Source: an uncultured Mucispirillum sp.
Lineage (GTDB): Bacteria > Chrysiogenota > Deferribacteres > Deferribacterales > Mucispirillaceae
Assembly (NCBI GenBank): GCA_944323205.1
Contig: CALURO010000007.1
Location: forward strand, 62,001 to 126,000
DNA length: 64,000 nucleotides
Direction: 5' to 3'
Below the pieces are notes generated by a model that was not told the origin of the DNA, did no database searches, and was given only the letters and a program-made list of their open reading frames with translations. Both the position numbers and the translations under genes were made by a program. This document shows, one piece after another, positions 35,111 to 45,500 of the stretch (position 1 is its first letter; the number at the start of each line of letters is the position of its first letter).

Positions 35111-36868
35111 TTAATTCTTTTCTATATTAATTATTCTACCGCCTAACTCTTTTTCTGCCTCTTTTAAAAAAACATTATCTTTTACTTCTTCTTTCATACT
35201 CTGCAAAGCAAAACTTTCTATTTTGTCTGACTGCAATCTTTTTGCTGATTCTACACTTTCTGTATTACTATAAAAGCCATTTATATCAGAGCTTTTTTTT
35301 TCTGCCATCATATCTATATCAGCTTTTTTTTTACTCTCATCAATATTACTTTCAAGCTCTATGTCTATTTTCGTATGTTTTTCACTTACCATATAGACAA
35401 TATTTTCAAATATATCTTTTGAATTGCCCGATTTTAACTGAGTATACTGAAACTTACGCTCAGGTGGAAAGCTGATAGCTAAATGTTCTGGAGTATCTTT
35501 TATAAGACTTGCATGCTTAAGCATAGCATAAAGCATAGAATTTTTTGATGAAGCAATATTTAATATTCTTGTCCATATACCTTCATCACTGCCTTTAAGC
35601 ACAGGTGCAGGCTCTGTAATTTCTTGTTTATGTGTTTCATCTATTTTTGCTGATTTATCCTGTGCTGGCACTTCCTGTTTTACTGGTACGCTTACATTTT
35701 CACTTATTTTATTAACAGGTGCAGATGTTTCTTTTTTTACTGGTGCAGTTATCTGATAACTTCTATCTGCTATATTAATAATATATGAGATATTTGCTGC
35801 CTTTATAACTGCAAATTCAAAAACATATCTTGCAAAGTCTGAATATTTTAAATCATTTATCAGCTTTGTAAGTATTTGAAATAAACTGTAAAGTTTTGCT
35901 TTTTCGCTGTACTCTTTTAATGATGAATAATACTCTTCCTCCCTGCTTGTAAAATCATTACTCGGCAGTTTGTTAGATATACTATAAATCATCATATTTC
36001 TGCAATGCTCAATAAGACATTCTGTCATATATTTATAATCTATGCCTTTTTCATCTACAATGCTGACTAAATCCGGCAGTTTTTCTGCTTCTTCTTTTAA
36101 TACTGCACTAAAAATATCATTAGACAAGTAAGCATCTGTTATACCTAAAAGATACGATGTGTCTTCCAGTGTTATTTTACCACCACCGTAAGCTATCACT
36201 TGGTCAAGCAGAGAAAGTGCATCTCTCATACAGCCATCAGAATTGCGGATAATATAATTTAATGCATCTTCTTCATATGCTATATGTTCTTTTTCAAGTA
36301 TACTTTTTAAATTAGAGTTCATTTCTTCATAAGATATTTTTTTAAACTCATATCTCTGGCAGCGTGAAAGTATAGTTACTGGTATCTTATGCTGGTCAGT
36401 TGTTGCAAATATAAAGATAACATATTCAGGCGGTTCTTCTAATGTTTTTAAAAGAGCATTAAATGCCTGCTCAGTAAGCATATGCACTTCATCTACTATT
36501 ATAATTTTATATCTGCTTTTTACAGGTACAAATTTTACTGCTTCCCTTAAAGAGCGGATTTCTTCCACACCTCTGTTTGACGCACCATCTATTTCTATCA
36601 CATCAAGAGAAGTGCCGGCAGTAATCTCAATACAGTTGTCACACTCTCCACAGGGAGAAGCATTTACTGGATTTTGACAGTTTAATGCTTTTGCAAAAAT
36701 ACGGGCTGTAGATGTTTTACCCACCCCCCGTGGTCCAGTAAAAAGATATGCATGTGTTACTCTGCCCATAGTTATAGCATTTTGCAGTGTAGAAGTAATA
36801 AAATCCTGAGATAATACTTCTGAAAATGTCTGCGGTCTGTATTTGCGGGCAAGTGCTAAATATGACAT
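35111..36868 (-). CDS. dnaX: DNA polymerase III subunit gamma/tau
   Basis: This 585-residue clamp-loader ATPase has Walker A GPRGVGKT (45-52), zinc Cys 64, 73, 76 and 79, Walker B/DEVH 'IIIVDEVHM' (about 122-130) and a sensor-1 region 'FIFATTDQHKIP'. A tau-like C-terminal region follows after a Lys/Pro/Val-rich linker. The open frame reaches back to 36958, but ATG 36868, preceded by GAGGTT, starts the conserved 'MSYLALARKYRPQTF'. The first gene of dnaX-ybaB-recR; a repeat cluster lies upstream. Confidence 0.95.
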   Translation of the reverse strand: MSYLALARKYRPQTFSEVLSQDFITSTLQNAITMGRVTHAYLFTGPRGVGKTSTARIFAKALNCQNPVNASPCGECDNCIEITAGTSLDVIEIDGASNRGVEEIRSLREAVKFVPVKSRYKIIIVDEVHMLTEQAFNALLKTLEEPPEYVIFIFATTDQHKIPVTILSRCQRYEFKKISYEEMNSNLKSILEKEHIAYEEDALNYIIRNSDGCMRDALSLLDQVIAYGGGKITLEDTSYLLGITDAYLSNDIFSAVLKEEAEKLPDLVSIVDEKGIDYKYMTECLIEHCRNMMIYSISNKLPSNDFTSREEEYYSSLKEYSEKAKLYSLFQILTKLINDLKYSDFARYVFEFAVIKAANISYIINIADRSYQITAPVKKETSAPVNKISENVSVPVKQEVPAQDKSAKIDETHKQEITEPAPVLKGSDEGIWTRILNIASSKNSMLYAMLKHASLIKDTPEHLAISFPPERKFQYTQLKSGNSKDIFENIVYMVSEKHTKIDIELESNIDESKKKADIDMMAEKKSSDINGFYSNTESVESAKRLQSDKIESFALQSMKEEVKDNVFLKEAEKELGGRIINIEKN

Positions 36869-36880
36869 TAGAACCTCATT

Positions 36881-37170
36881 AAACTTATTTTCAAAATTTT
36901 GTCCATAAAATTTTGAAACAACGCTCTGCCGAAATAAATTCGGCTGTCGCTCTCGCAAGCGACGCCACCACCCAGCTGCGCATTTCTATTCCCTGCCTAT
37001 TCGTCGGGAAATGCTTGCGTCGCTTTGCTCCCCTGTGGCTGTTAAACTTATTTTCAAAATTTTTTAAAGCTGCTTTTCTTTTCCTTCTTACTCAGGCGGG
37101 AAAAGACAGCTCTCGCAAAATTCGCTCGTCCATAAAATTTTGAAACAACGCTCTGCCGATAAATTAAATC
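36881..37170. repeat. Intergenic nested-hairpin repeat cluster R4
   Basis: This fills the 331-bp gap between dnaX and mscS. Arms CAAAATTTT (36892-36900) and AAAATTTTG (36907-36915) flank the core GTCCAT, followed by ACGCTCTGCCGAA and the TCGCTCTCGCAAGCGA module, as in R3. Farther on the same CAAAATTTT/AAAATTTTG arms recur around a longer insert that itself has arms CTTTTC/GAAAAG. No credible coding sequence is present. Confidence 0.85.
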
Positions 37171-37199
37171 AATACTTATAAATCGTCAAGTAAATATTA

Positions 37200-38249
37200 T
37201 TACTGCTTTATCATTCTTTGTGCAGGATATGCAAAATTAATACCTACCCGTGCAAAAATATCAAGTATTGCAAAATTTACTGCCTGCACCCCTTGAGTAT
37301 ATTCTATATAATCATTTGTGTGTATAAAATATACAAGCTCAAAATCAAGACTTGATGTATTAAATGCAGAAAAATGCACTCTTGAAAACTCTGCCTCTTT
37401 TACAGATTTTACTGCCTCTTCTAAAAGTGATGGTATCTTATGTACAAGCTCCACACTTGTTTCATATTCTACACCTATTATAGATACATTTCTTCGTTTT
37501 GTAGCAAGTTCGTAATTATGTATAATAGTTTTTGTAAGGTCAGTATTTGAAACAGAAAGCAGTTCTCCATTTGAGCTTCTTATTTTTGTGCTTTTAATGC
37601 CAACATATTCTACCCTGCCCACTGCTGTATTAAACTGAATTAAATCGCCCTTAGAAAACGGCTTGTCAAATAGTATAACTATATAGTTAAACAAGTCACC
37701 TAATATATTTTGTGCAGCAAGAGCAACAGCGATACCACCAATACCAAGACCTGTAATAAAGGTTGATACATTATATCCTAAATTAGAAAAAATAAATAAA
37801 AGCCCTGCAATCCATACAAATGCTTTTAAAATCGTAATAATACCAGCAGGTACTTTATTTTTACCTGTTTTTTCAGGACTTTCTGTATTAAAATCTTTTA
37901 ATATATCAGTTAATGCAAGCACTAATATTAATACTATATATATAAGCACTGCCTTATCTATAATTTTTGTAACAATGGCAGGTGTTGTAAGATATGTTAA
38001 GGCTGCATACACTGCTAATGCATATGATATATATATTAACCGCTTGCGGAAAATTTCAATAACGGCGGCTAAAAAAGCATTAGATACACGGTCTTCCAAA
38101 GGTATTCTTTTAATAACTAATCTAATAAATAAAGTAATAACAAGAACAATTGAAACAAATAAAATAGCAGCTATCATATAATTAAAAAGACTATTCTTAA
38201 AATATATATGACTGTTCAAAAAAGCTAAGATATTATTTATAAACTCCAT
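37200..38249 (-). CDS. Small-conductance mechanosensitive channel (MscS family)
   Basis: This 349-residue inner-membrane channel opens on membrane tension to release osmolytes. It has about four to five transmembrane segments. The pore-lining helix and following beta domain read 'GLGIGGIAVALAAQNILGDLFNYIVILFD' over about residues 168-196, the MscS signature with Gly/Ala packing, followed by 'FSKGDLIQF' and 'VEYVGIKSTKIRSSNGELLSVSN'. Repeat clusters bound it on both sides, so it is probably monocistronic. Confidence 0.92.
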   Translation of the reverse strand: MEFINNILAFLNSHIYFKNSLFNYMIAAILFVSIVLVITLFIRLVIKRIPLEDRVSNAFLAAVIEIFRKRLIYISYALAVYAALTYLTTPAIVTKIIDKAVLIYIVLILVLALTDILKDFNTESPEKTGKNKVPAGIITILKAFVWIAGLLFIFSNLGYNVSTFITGLGIGGIAVALAAQNILGDLFNYIVILFDKPFSKGDLIQFNTAVGRVEYVGIKSTKIRSSNGELLSVSNTDLTKTIIHNYELATKRRNVSIIGVEYETSVELVHKIPSLLEEAVKSVKEAEFSRVHFSAFNTSSLDFELVYFIHTNDYIEYTQGVQAVNFAILDIFARVGINFAYPAQRMIKQ

Positions 38250-38344
38250 AAAACACCTGTATATTTAATTATTTAATATATGAATATACAAAAATTTTAA
38301 ATGATTGTCTATAATGAAAAACTCTTGCTTTACCTTTTATCAAT

Positions 38345-38862
38345 AATAAAAAGTCCTAAGCCTGTGCGATTTCTGATTCCTCACTATTCGCTCGGGAAAT
38401 CGGCAGTCCTCGCAAGCTCGTCCTAGACTTTTTATTTAGGCGTTTAGTCGGGGGAACCCCTCCCGCACTTACGCAAGCGACGGCTCGTCCTGAGCCTATA
38501 TAGACTCTTCGCTCCGCTCTGAGTGACATATGTTTTTTATCTATATACACATTATCATTCAGAGCCTACGACAGTAGGCGAAGAATCTTATTATCAATAA
38601 TAAAAAGTCTGTCCTAGACTTTTTATTTAGACGCAGCCACCGAGTAAATCGGTTTGGCTGCTTACGCAAGCGACGGCACATCCTGTGCCTATATAGACTC
38701 TTCGCTTCGGTCTAGCCTGTGCGATTTCTGATTCCTCAGCAATAGCTCGGGAAATCGGCAGTCCTCGCAAAAACCACTCGTCTGAGTGACATATGTTTTT
38801 TACCCATATCCACCTTGTCATTCGGAGCTAGTGGAACACTAGCGAAAAATCTTACAATTTAC
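38345..38862. repeat. Intergenic nested-hairpin repeat cluster R5
   Basis: This is the largest cluster, filling the 609-bp gap 38250-38858. A module running from 'CTAAGCCTGTGCGATTTC' to 'CGCAAGCTCGTCCTA' lies between arms AATAAAAAGTC (38345-38355) and GACTTTTTATT (38426-38436). A minimal copy with the same arms and only seven bases between them lies at 38599-38627. Other modules are the 'ACGCAAGCGACGGCTCGTC' unit and 'CATTCAGAGCCTACGACAG' plus TAGGCGAAGAATCT units, some inverted. Short frames in this region are translated repeat, not genes. Confidence 0.88.
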
Positions 38863-40013
38863 TCTTTTTTATCTGCAAGTCCCATAAGTTTGTTTTTCAA
38901 GTCTTCTTCTATTTTATTTAATTCAAGTTCAGCCTGTTTTCTTCCCTGTCTGCCTTCTTCCTGTATTTTCAATACTTCATCAAGAGTAGAGATAAGGTTT
39001 GCATTAGTTTCTTTTAATGTTTCAATATCTACAATACCCCTTTCCACTTCTTTTGCTGTTTCAATTGTAGCCATTTTTAAAGTTTCAGCATTTTGAGTAA
39101 GCAGTTTATTAGTCATATCTGTAACTTCTCTGTGAGCTTTTGCTGCGTCCTGCGAGTGAGTTATTCCCAGAGCTAAAACCATCTGGCTTTTCCATAATGG
39201 TATAGTATTAACCATTGTAGACTGTATTTTCTCGCTCATCTGAATATCATTGCTTTGAATAAGCCTTATTTGCGGCCCCATTTGTAAAGATATTGTTCTT
39301 GTAAGTTCTAAATCATGGATTTTCTTTTCAAACCTGCTGTATAAATCAAGTAAATCTTTAACAGCCTGAGCATCTTCAGGAAGCCCTGATTTTTGTGCTT
39401 TTGCTCTTAAATCCTGCAATTCATTATCTTGAATAGATGCCAGTTTTTTCTTACCTGCTTCAATATACATTGTAAGCTCTCTAAAATAACCTTTATTAAG
39501 TTCATAAAGTTTATCAAGCATAGCTACATCTTTTAGCAGTGTCACCTGATGTTTTTCAAGAACCTGTACTACTTTTTCAATATTTGCTTCTGCCTTTTCA
39601 TAGCTTGTTTTAAGAGCCATCACTCTATTTGCACCTTTTTTAGCACTGCGTCTGAAAAAACTGAAAAAACCTTTTTCTTCTTCCTTATCTATTTCAAAAC
39701 CTTTTAATTCTGTAATAACACTTGTTAACGCTTCACCTACTGCACCTAAATCTTTAGATGTAACATTTCCAAGAGCTGATTCTGAAAATTCTGCAACTTT
39801 TCTTTGTGCTGCTGCTCCATAAGATATAATTGTGCTTGTATTATGTATATCAATAGACGATGCATAATCTTCTATCTGCTTTAATTCATCTTCGTTTAAT
39901 GGCTCCATATCCATTTTTGGAGCAAGCTGTGAAGTCTGTAATGCAATATCTTTATTAATATCTGCAACAGTCTGTTCTATCTCTGTAAGTGAATTTTCTT
40001 TTTTTTCGTCCAT
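38859..40013 (-). CDS. TelA-family toxic anion resistance protein
   Basis: This 384-residue helical cytoplasmic protein belongs to the TelA/KlaA family (PF05816). Typical segments are 'GFFSFFRRSAKKGANRVMALKTSYEKAE' over about residues 118-145 and 'QMGPQIRLIQSNDIQMSEKIQSTMVNTIPLWKSQMVLAL' over about 243-282. The family was linked to tellurite and other stress resistance; the biochemical role is still uncertain. It follows an XpaC-like gene by 16 bases, the common XpaC-TelA pairing. Confidence 0.92.
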   Translation of the reverse strand: MDEKKENSLTEIEQTVADINKDIALQTSQLAPKMDMEPLNEDELKQIEDYASSIDIHNTSTIISYGAAAQRKVAEFSESALGNVTSKDLGAVGEALTSVITELKGFEIDKEEEKGFFSFFRRSAKKGANRVMALKTSYEKAEANIEKVVQVLEKHQVTLLKDVAMLDKLYELNKGYFRELTMYIEAGKKKLASIQDNELQDLRAKAQKSGLPEDAQAVKDLLDLYSRFEKKIHDLELTRTISLQMGPQIRLIQSNDIQMSEKIQSTMVNTIPLWKSQMVLALGITHSQDAAKAHREVTDMTNKLLTQNAETLKMATIETAKEVERGIVDIETLKETNANLISTLDEVLKIQEEGRQGRKQAELELNKIEEDLKNKLMGLADKKE

Positions 40014-40029
40014 AATTCTATCCTTAAAT

Positions 40030-40902
40030 TTATTTTTTTGTTTTAAATGTATCCCTGTCTAAAAATCCTTCTCTTGCAAGCATCATTTTTAATACCTGTA
40101 TATCTGTTGAAACATCAATAGCATTATCGTTATATAAATCTTCTAATACGCCGCTGAATGCTTCATGTATTTTATCACAGGCAGAAACAACATCATCTTT
40201 TGTTTTTTGTATGTTAAATGTATTTAGACCTGATTTCTGCAGCTCTCTATATGATGCTATTAATTTTAATGCAGAAGGAAGATGAAAGTCCATAAGTTTT
40301 TTTACATCTTTTTCTTTTTCGCTGTGTTTTTCTAAATATTCTAAAACCTTTCCTACTACTTTTCCAAGCCTGTAAAGACTAAAAGATATATCCTGCGATT
40401 TAAATTCATTTTCTGCACTGTTTATTTCTACTAAGTATTTTTTCCACTGATTAATTGATGATATTTCCTGTAAAGTTTCTTTCTTTTTCTCTTCTTCAAC
40501 AGGCACTTCAATAATATTTTCTTCTTTTATATCATTATAAAATACTAGATTATCATAAGCATCAAACCGAGCATTAGGCATAATACCAAGAACTGCCATT
40601 TTCTCAATATCTTTTTTAATATTTCTTTTAGAATCCATTAAAATATCAGAAATATCCTGCAAAGAATGAGCACCAGACATATATATGTTATAATACTTTA
40701 AAGCTCTGATAAATCGTGAAAATATTAAAAAACCTGCAATAAGCAAAGCAATACCCGGTATAATACCAGAAATAAGAAAAATAATATTATTAAAAGAAAT
40801 AATAGAAAATATAATAAATGCAAACCCAGCAAAAATCAGTATGACTGCTGCCATACTTGAAAGCCTGCCAAAAACAGAACTTTCATCATTTATATTATAC
40901 AC
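40030..40902 (-). CDS. XpaC-like membrane protein (5-bromo-4-chloroindolyl phosphate hydrolysis family)
   Basis: This 290-residue protein has two N-terminal transmembrane helices (about residues 14-36 and 38-62), then a helical cytoplasmic domain. The C-terminal half ('LMDFHLPSALKLIASYREL ... ALAREGFL'-like arrangement) matches the XpaC family, which is habitually adjacent to telA. It uses GTG 40902 with AAGGTG upstream. A second, shorter XpaC-like protein is encoded at 41149-41775. Role in the stress or envelope response is inferred from the pairing only. Confidence 0.8.
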   Translation of the reverse strand: MYNINDESSVFGRLSSMAAVILIFAGFAFIIFSIISFNNIIFLISGIIPGIALLIAGFLIFSRFIRALKYYNIYMSGAHSLQDISDILMDSKRNIKKDIEKMAVLGIMPNARFDAYDNLVFYNDIKEENIIEVPVEEEKKKETLQEISSINQWKKYLVEINSAENEFKSQDISFSLYRLGKVVGKVLEYLEKHSEKEKDVKKLMDFHLPSALKLIASYRELQKSGLNTFNIQKTKDDVVSACDKIHEAFSGVLEDLYNDNAIDVSTDIQVLKMMLAREGFLDRDTFKTKK

Positions 40903-40994
40903 CAGTACACCTTAATAATTTATATATTTTACTAATAATATCATAGAATTTTTTATAAATCAAATATTAGAATAAAGGTACCCCCATTTTTTTA

Positions 40995-41118
40995 TGGCTT
41001 CTTATGTCTCTCAAACCGAAGTGAAGAGTCTATATAGGTGCAGGGGAGCATTTTTTGCGACGCAAGGACTTTCCGACCGAATAGGAAGGCATCAAAAGTC
41101 CGTAGCTGGAAAGAATTT
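40995..41118. repeat. Intergenic repeat R6 within the TelA/XpaC cluster
   Basis: A partial GTCTCTCAAACCGAAG...AGAGTCTATATAGGTG unit is followed by a GGGGAGCA...CGTAGCTGGA unit containing arms GGACTTT/AAAGTCC. It sits in the 246-bp gap 40903-41148 and separates the two XpaC-like genes. Confidence 0.8.
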
Positions 41119-41148
41119 GAAAATAAAAGTTTAATAAGTATTTAACTT

Positions 41149-41775
41149 TTATTTCACATAACCTTTCATTTTTATACTTGCTTTTAAGGCTTCTAAACTT
41201 GATGAAGTATTCAGTGCCATATTATCATAAAATTCTGATAAAACAGTGGCAAAAGCATCTGTTATCATTTTAATAGTATCTATAAGCTCAAGTTTTACAG
41301 CATCTTCATGCTTGCTTTTAAATTTGCTGCTGCACATTTCCTGATAAGTTTTTAAATGGTTAAGCATTTCAGGGATATAGTATTCTGCCATCATTTTTAT
41401 ATCATCTTCTTTATCTCTATGGTTTGCAATATAGTTATCCATACTTTGAAGAATATCTGTAAGTTCTATAAGTAAATTTTTTATTTCTTCATCATTAGTA
41501 GTTTTATTTGCATGCTTAACATCTGCAATATATGGTTTAAGCAGGCTGTCTTTTACTATTTCAGCATCTATTATAGTAATATTCTCACTTTCCTGCTCTC
41601 TGTTAAAATTGTCACCATAATAGTAAGTTTTATTTTGTGATTTCTTATCACCTTTAAATACAGATACAACATCTTTTAATACACTGCCTGTTATTTTAAT
41701 AAAACCAGCAACTAATATTGTAGCAAAAGCAATTAAACCAAAAAATAAAAGCAGGGAAAATCCTAAAAATTTCAT
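41149..41775 (-). CDS. Second XpaC-like membrane protein, short
   Basis: This 208-residue protein has one N-terminal transmembrane helix (about residues 5-28) and a helical C-terminal domain. 'MAEYYIPEMLNHLKTYQEM' and 'ITDAFATVLSEFYDNMALN' align with 'MDFHLPSALKLIASYRELQ' and 'IHEAFSGVLEDLYNDNAID' of the 40030-40902 product, so the two are paralogues. AAGGAG lies upstream of ATG 41775. Probably the first gene of the XpaC-XpaC-TelA cluster, although a repeat element lies in between. Function unknown. Confidence 0.75.
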   Translation of the reverse strand: MKFLGFSLLLFFGLIAFATILVAGFIKITGSVLKDVVSVFKGDKKSQNKTYYYGDNFNREQESENITIIDAEIVKDSLLKPYIADVKHANKTTNDEEIKNLLIELTDILQSMDNYIANHRDKEDDIKMMAEYYIPEMLNHLKTYQEMCSSKFKSKHEDAVKLELIDTIKMITDAFATVLSEFYDNMALNTSSSLEALKASIKMKGYVK

Positions 41776-41908
41776 CTTTTAAAACTCCTTGGATATTTTA
41801 TATCATATAAATTTTAAAAAATCAAAGAAATATGGCAAAATAATTTTACCTTGAAATTTATATAAAAAATATAAATAATAGTCTATCAAAAATATTATGA
41901 GGTTACTT

Positions 41909-42439
41909 ATGAATAATATTAATGAAAGCATAATTTTTATACGACGCTCTATTCGCTCATTTATAAAAGAAAAAAAAGTTGAGCCTGAAAAGGTTGATAT
42001 ATTATTACGAGCAGCTATGCAGGCACCTTCTGCATGTAATAAACAGCCTTGGGAGTTTTTAATACTTGATGATGAAAAGATAATAGACAGTATCGCCCCT
42101 ATTGATAAACATTATGTACTTGCTGCAAAAGCTCCACTTGTTATAATTGTTTTAGGTAATGAAAAAACAACATACAGAGGCGAAAACGGGCTTGCATGGT
42201 ATCCACAGGATTTATCTGCATCTATCCAAAATATGTTGTTACAGGCTGTAGAACTTGGGCTTGGCTCTGTATGGATAGGCACATATCCAGATGAAGTGCG
42301 TATCAATGGACTAAAAAAACATTTTAATATGCCGGAACATATTACTCGATTTGCTGTAATTGCAATAGGTTATTCTGAAGATAAGCATAAGTTTGTTGAT
42401 AGATATGACAGCTCAAAAATTCATTATAATAAATATTAA
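41909..42439 (+). CDS. Nitroreductase family FMN oxidoreductase
   Basis: This 176-residue flavoprotein has the FMN-contacting 'RRSIRSF' near residues 12-18, 'AMQAPSACNKQPWEFLIL' and 'GLGSVWIGTYPD', the pattern of small dimeric nitroreductases that use NAD(P)H. The physiological substrate is unknown. I use ATG 41909 because GAGG lies 8 bases upstream; the longer frame's ATG 41897 contains that signal. Downstream is a bidirectional terminator shared with the RND operon. Confidence 0.9.
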   Translation: MNNINESIIFIRRSIRSFIKEKKVEPEKVDILLRAAMQAPSACNKQPWEFLILDDEKIIDSIAPIDKHYVLAAKAPLVIIVLGNEKTTYRGENGLAWYPQDLSASIQNMLLQAVELGLGSVWIGTYPDEVRINGLKKHFNMPEHITRFAVIAIGYSEDKHKFVDRYDSSKIHYNKY

Positions 42440-42465
42440 TACAGTATTAATAGTAACAACAACTA

Positions 42466-42502
42466 CTGTAATTCAGAGCCTGTGAAACAGGTGAAAAAAG
42501 TT
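42466..42502. repeat. Short repeat R7
   Basis: 'TAATTCAGAGCCTGTGAAAC' continuing AGGTGAAAAAAG is a single copy of the CATTCAGAG-hairpin-CGAAGAAT module. Here the arms are CCTGT/ACAGG, unlike CCTAC/GTAGG at 27.3 and 38.6 kb. Confidence 0.6.
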
Positions 42503-42514
42503 ATACATTTATAA

Positions 42515-42546
42515 TAAAAAACTCCCCTGCTTATAAACAGGGGAGT
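42515..42546. terminator. Bidirectional terminator between nitroreductase and RND genes
   Basis: ACTCCCCTG (42521-42529) pairs with CAGGGGAGT (42538-42546). The minus strand continues with six T (42515-42520), and the plus strand continues with TGTGTTTT. Confidence 0.85.
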
Positions 42547-42559
42547 TGTGTTTTATATC

Positions 42560-45500
42560 TTATTCAAATTCATTTTGTCTTCGTGGAAATAATTTTAAAG
42601 ATATCCACATAATCCATTTAAAGAATACAGGTACAAAAAGTGGCAGTAAAATTGTTGCAAATATCATACCACCTACAACCGCTGTTCCTAATACATTACG
42701 GCTTGCAGCACCTGCACCTGAACTTAATGCCAGTGGCAGACAGCCAAAAATCATAGCAAGAGATGTCATAATAATAGGCCTAAACCTAAGTTGTGCACCA
42801 GTAAATGCCGCCTCTTCTAATGTGCAGCCACCTGCTTTATATTTTTCTACTGCAAACTCAATAATAAGTATGGCATTTTTTGCAGCAAGACCAACAAGTG
42901 TTACAATAGCAATTTGGAAATATATATCATTACTAAAGCCACGCAAATATGAGCTAAGCCCTGCACCAAGTGCTGCAAACGGAATAGACACAATTACGGC
43001 TAAAGGTAAAGACCAGCTTTCATATTGTGCTGCTAAAATTAAAAATACCATAATAAGTGCCAAAGCAAATACTATTTGAGTGCCACCCTGAGTTTGTTTC
43101 TCTTGATATGACTGGCCACCCCATTCTATTGTATAATCATTTGGCAGAATAGAGCGGGCTACTTCTTCAATAACATTCATAGCATCGCCTGAACTGTAAC
43201 CATCAGCTGGTGCACCCATAACTTTTGTTGCTGGGAAGTTATTAAACCTTTCAATAGTTGTAGCACCACCCTTTTCTGTATATTCAATAAGAGAGATTAT
43301 AGGCACCATTTCACCAGATGCACTTCTTACATATATATCATTTAAAGCAGCTGGTGAGTTCCTAAACTCTGCATCTGACTGCATATATACTCTATATGTT
43401 CTACCATACAGGTTAAAGTCATTTACATATGACTGACCAAATGTAGAAGATAACACAGAAAATATATCAGATAAAGCAACTCCCATAGCTAGTGCTTTCT
43501 CTCTATCCACTTCTATTTGAAGCTGTGGCGAGCCTACATTAATAGATGAAAAAACATTTGATAATTCAGGTCGCTGGTTTGCTGCTGCTACAATCTGCAT
43601 TACATAATTATAAAGCTGTTCAGTTGTATCACCTGCTCTGTTTTGAATCCACATTTCAAAACCACCAAAGTTACCCATACCATCTATTGGTGGCGGATTC
43701 ATAACTCTAACCATACCGCCCGGCTCCATCATACCATAGCCAGTATATTTATTCGCCAAATTAAATGAAGAATTTTCATCATTTGTTCTTTGAGACCAGT
43801 CTGTTAAATCTATAAACGCTGCCGCTCCACTTGATTTAACTGATGATGACATCATATCAAAGCCACTCATTGCCATAACTGATTTAACATTATCAGTTTC
43901 AGATAATAATTTATTAGAGAAATTATCCATAAATGCAATAGTTCTATCTGCTGTTGCACCGTCTGGCAGCATACCTATTGCCATAACCATACCTTGGTCT
44001 TCATCTGGCACAAGCCCTGTTGGCATTTTCATTAAAAGCAAAGCTACACCTGCAAGAGCTGCACCATATAATATCAAGGCTATCACATTATTTTTTAAAA
44101 TATTTTTTACACCCCAAAGATATCCTTTTGTAGCATAATCAAAGCCTTTATTAAATGCTCTTAAAGGCAGTATTTTATGTTCATTACCATGTTTTAATAA
44201 AAGCATACATAATGCTGGTGTAAAAGTTAATGCAACAATACCAGAAATAACAACTGATATAACAATAGTTACCGCAAACTGCTTATACATTACACCTGTT
44301 AAACCACCCATAAATGCTATAGGTATAAAAACAGATGATAAAACAAGCACAACCGCAATAACTGGACGAGTTATCTCATGCATTGCCTGAGCTGTGGCTC
44401 GCTTTACACTTAAACCTGTTGCCATAAGACGCTCAACATTTTCTACAACAATAATAGCATCATCAACAACCATACCGATAGCTAAAACCATAGCAAACAT
44501 TGTTAAAGAGTTTATAGAGAAACCAAGTGCATACATACCAGCAAATGTACCTACAATCGATACTGGAACTGCCAAAGTAGGAATAATGGTGGTTCTCCAG
44601 TTTTGCAGAAACAAGTATGTAATTATAATAACTAAAATTAATGCCTCTAAAAGTGTCTTAACAACTTCTTTAATAGATATTACAATAAAGTCTGTTGTAT
44701 CATAAGCAATCCTGTATTCTATACCATCTGGAAAGTTTTTAGATAACTCTTCAAGCCTTGCTTTAACTTTATCTGCAACTTCTAATGCATTTGCTTCTGG
44801 AGTTGTAAAAATACCCATAGGGGAAGCCATCATACCATTGTATTTTGCAATAACATTATATGTCTCTGCACCGAGCTCTATTCTTGCCACATCTTTTAAA
44901 CGCAGCATACTACCTTCATTATCACTTCTAATGATTATTTCGCCAAACTCTTCCGGAGTGCTGTATCTTGTAGGTGGAATAATATTCCATGCCACTTCAA
45001 TACCACCAGGAACAGGTGGAGTACCCATAGAACCTGCTGCAAACTGAGCATTTTGAGTTCTTACTGCTGTTGCAATATCTGTTGGAGTTAAGCCATAATA
45101 TGCAAGTTTATTAGGGTCAAGCCAAAGGCGGATAGAATATGTATCTTTACCAAATACATTTACATCACCAACACCGCTAATCCTTTTTAACTCATCAACA
45201 ATATTTAATTCTGCATAGTTAGCTAAATAAAGCCTGCTGTAACTGTTGTCAGGTGAAACAATAACCGGCAGCATAAGCATTTTAGGGTTTCTTTTAGTAA
45301 TAGTAATACCTAACTGCTGCACTTCTGATGGAAGCTGGGCCATAGCTGTCTGCACTTTATTAGTAACATTGACAGTTGCCATATCTGGGTCTGTTCCAAC
45401 AGCAAATGTAACAGTAATATTAACATAACCAGCACTTGATGATACAGAGTTTAAATAAATCATATCATCTACACCAAAAATCTGCTTTTCTAAAACAGAA

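Noticed and set aside
38356..38821. Two 64-residue minus-strand frames between mscS and telA
   Set aside because: They are translations of the intergenic repeat modules, share sequence with non-coding copies elsewhere and lack ribosome-binding sites.
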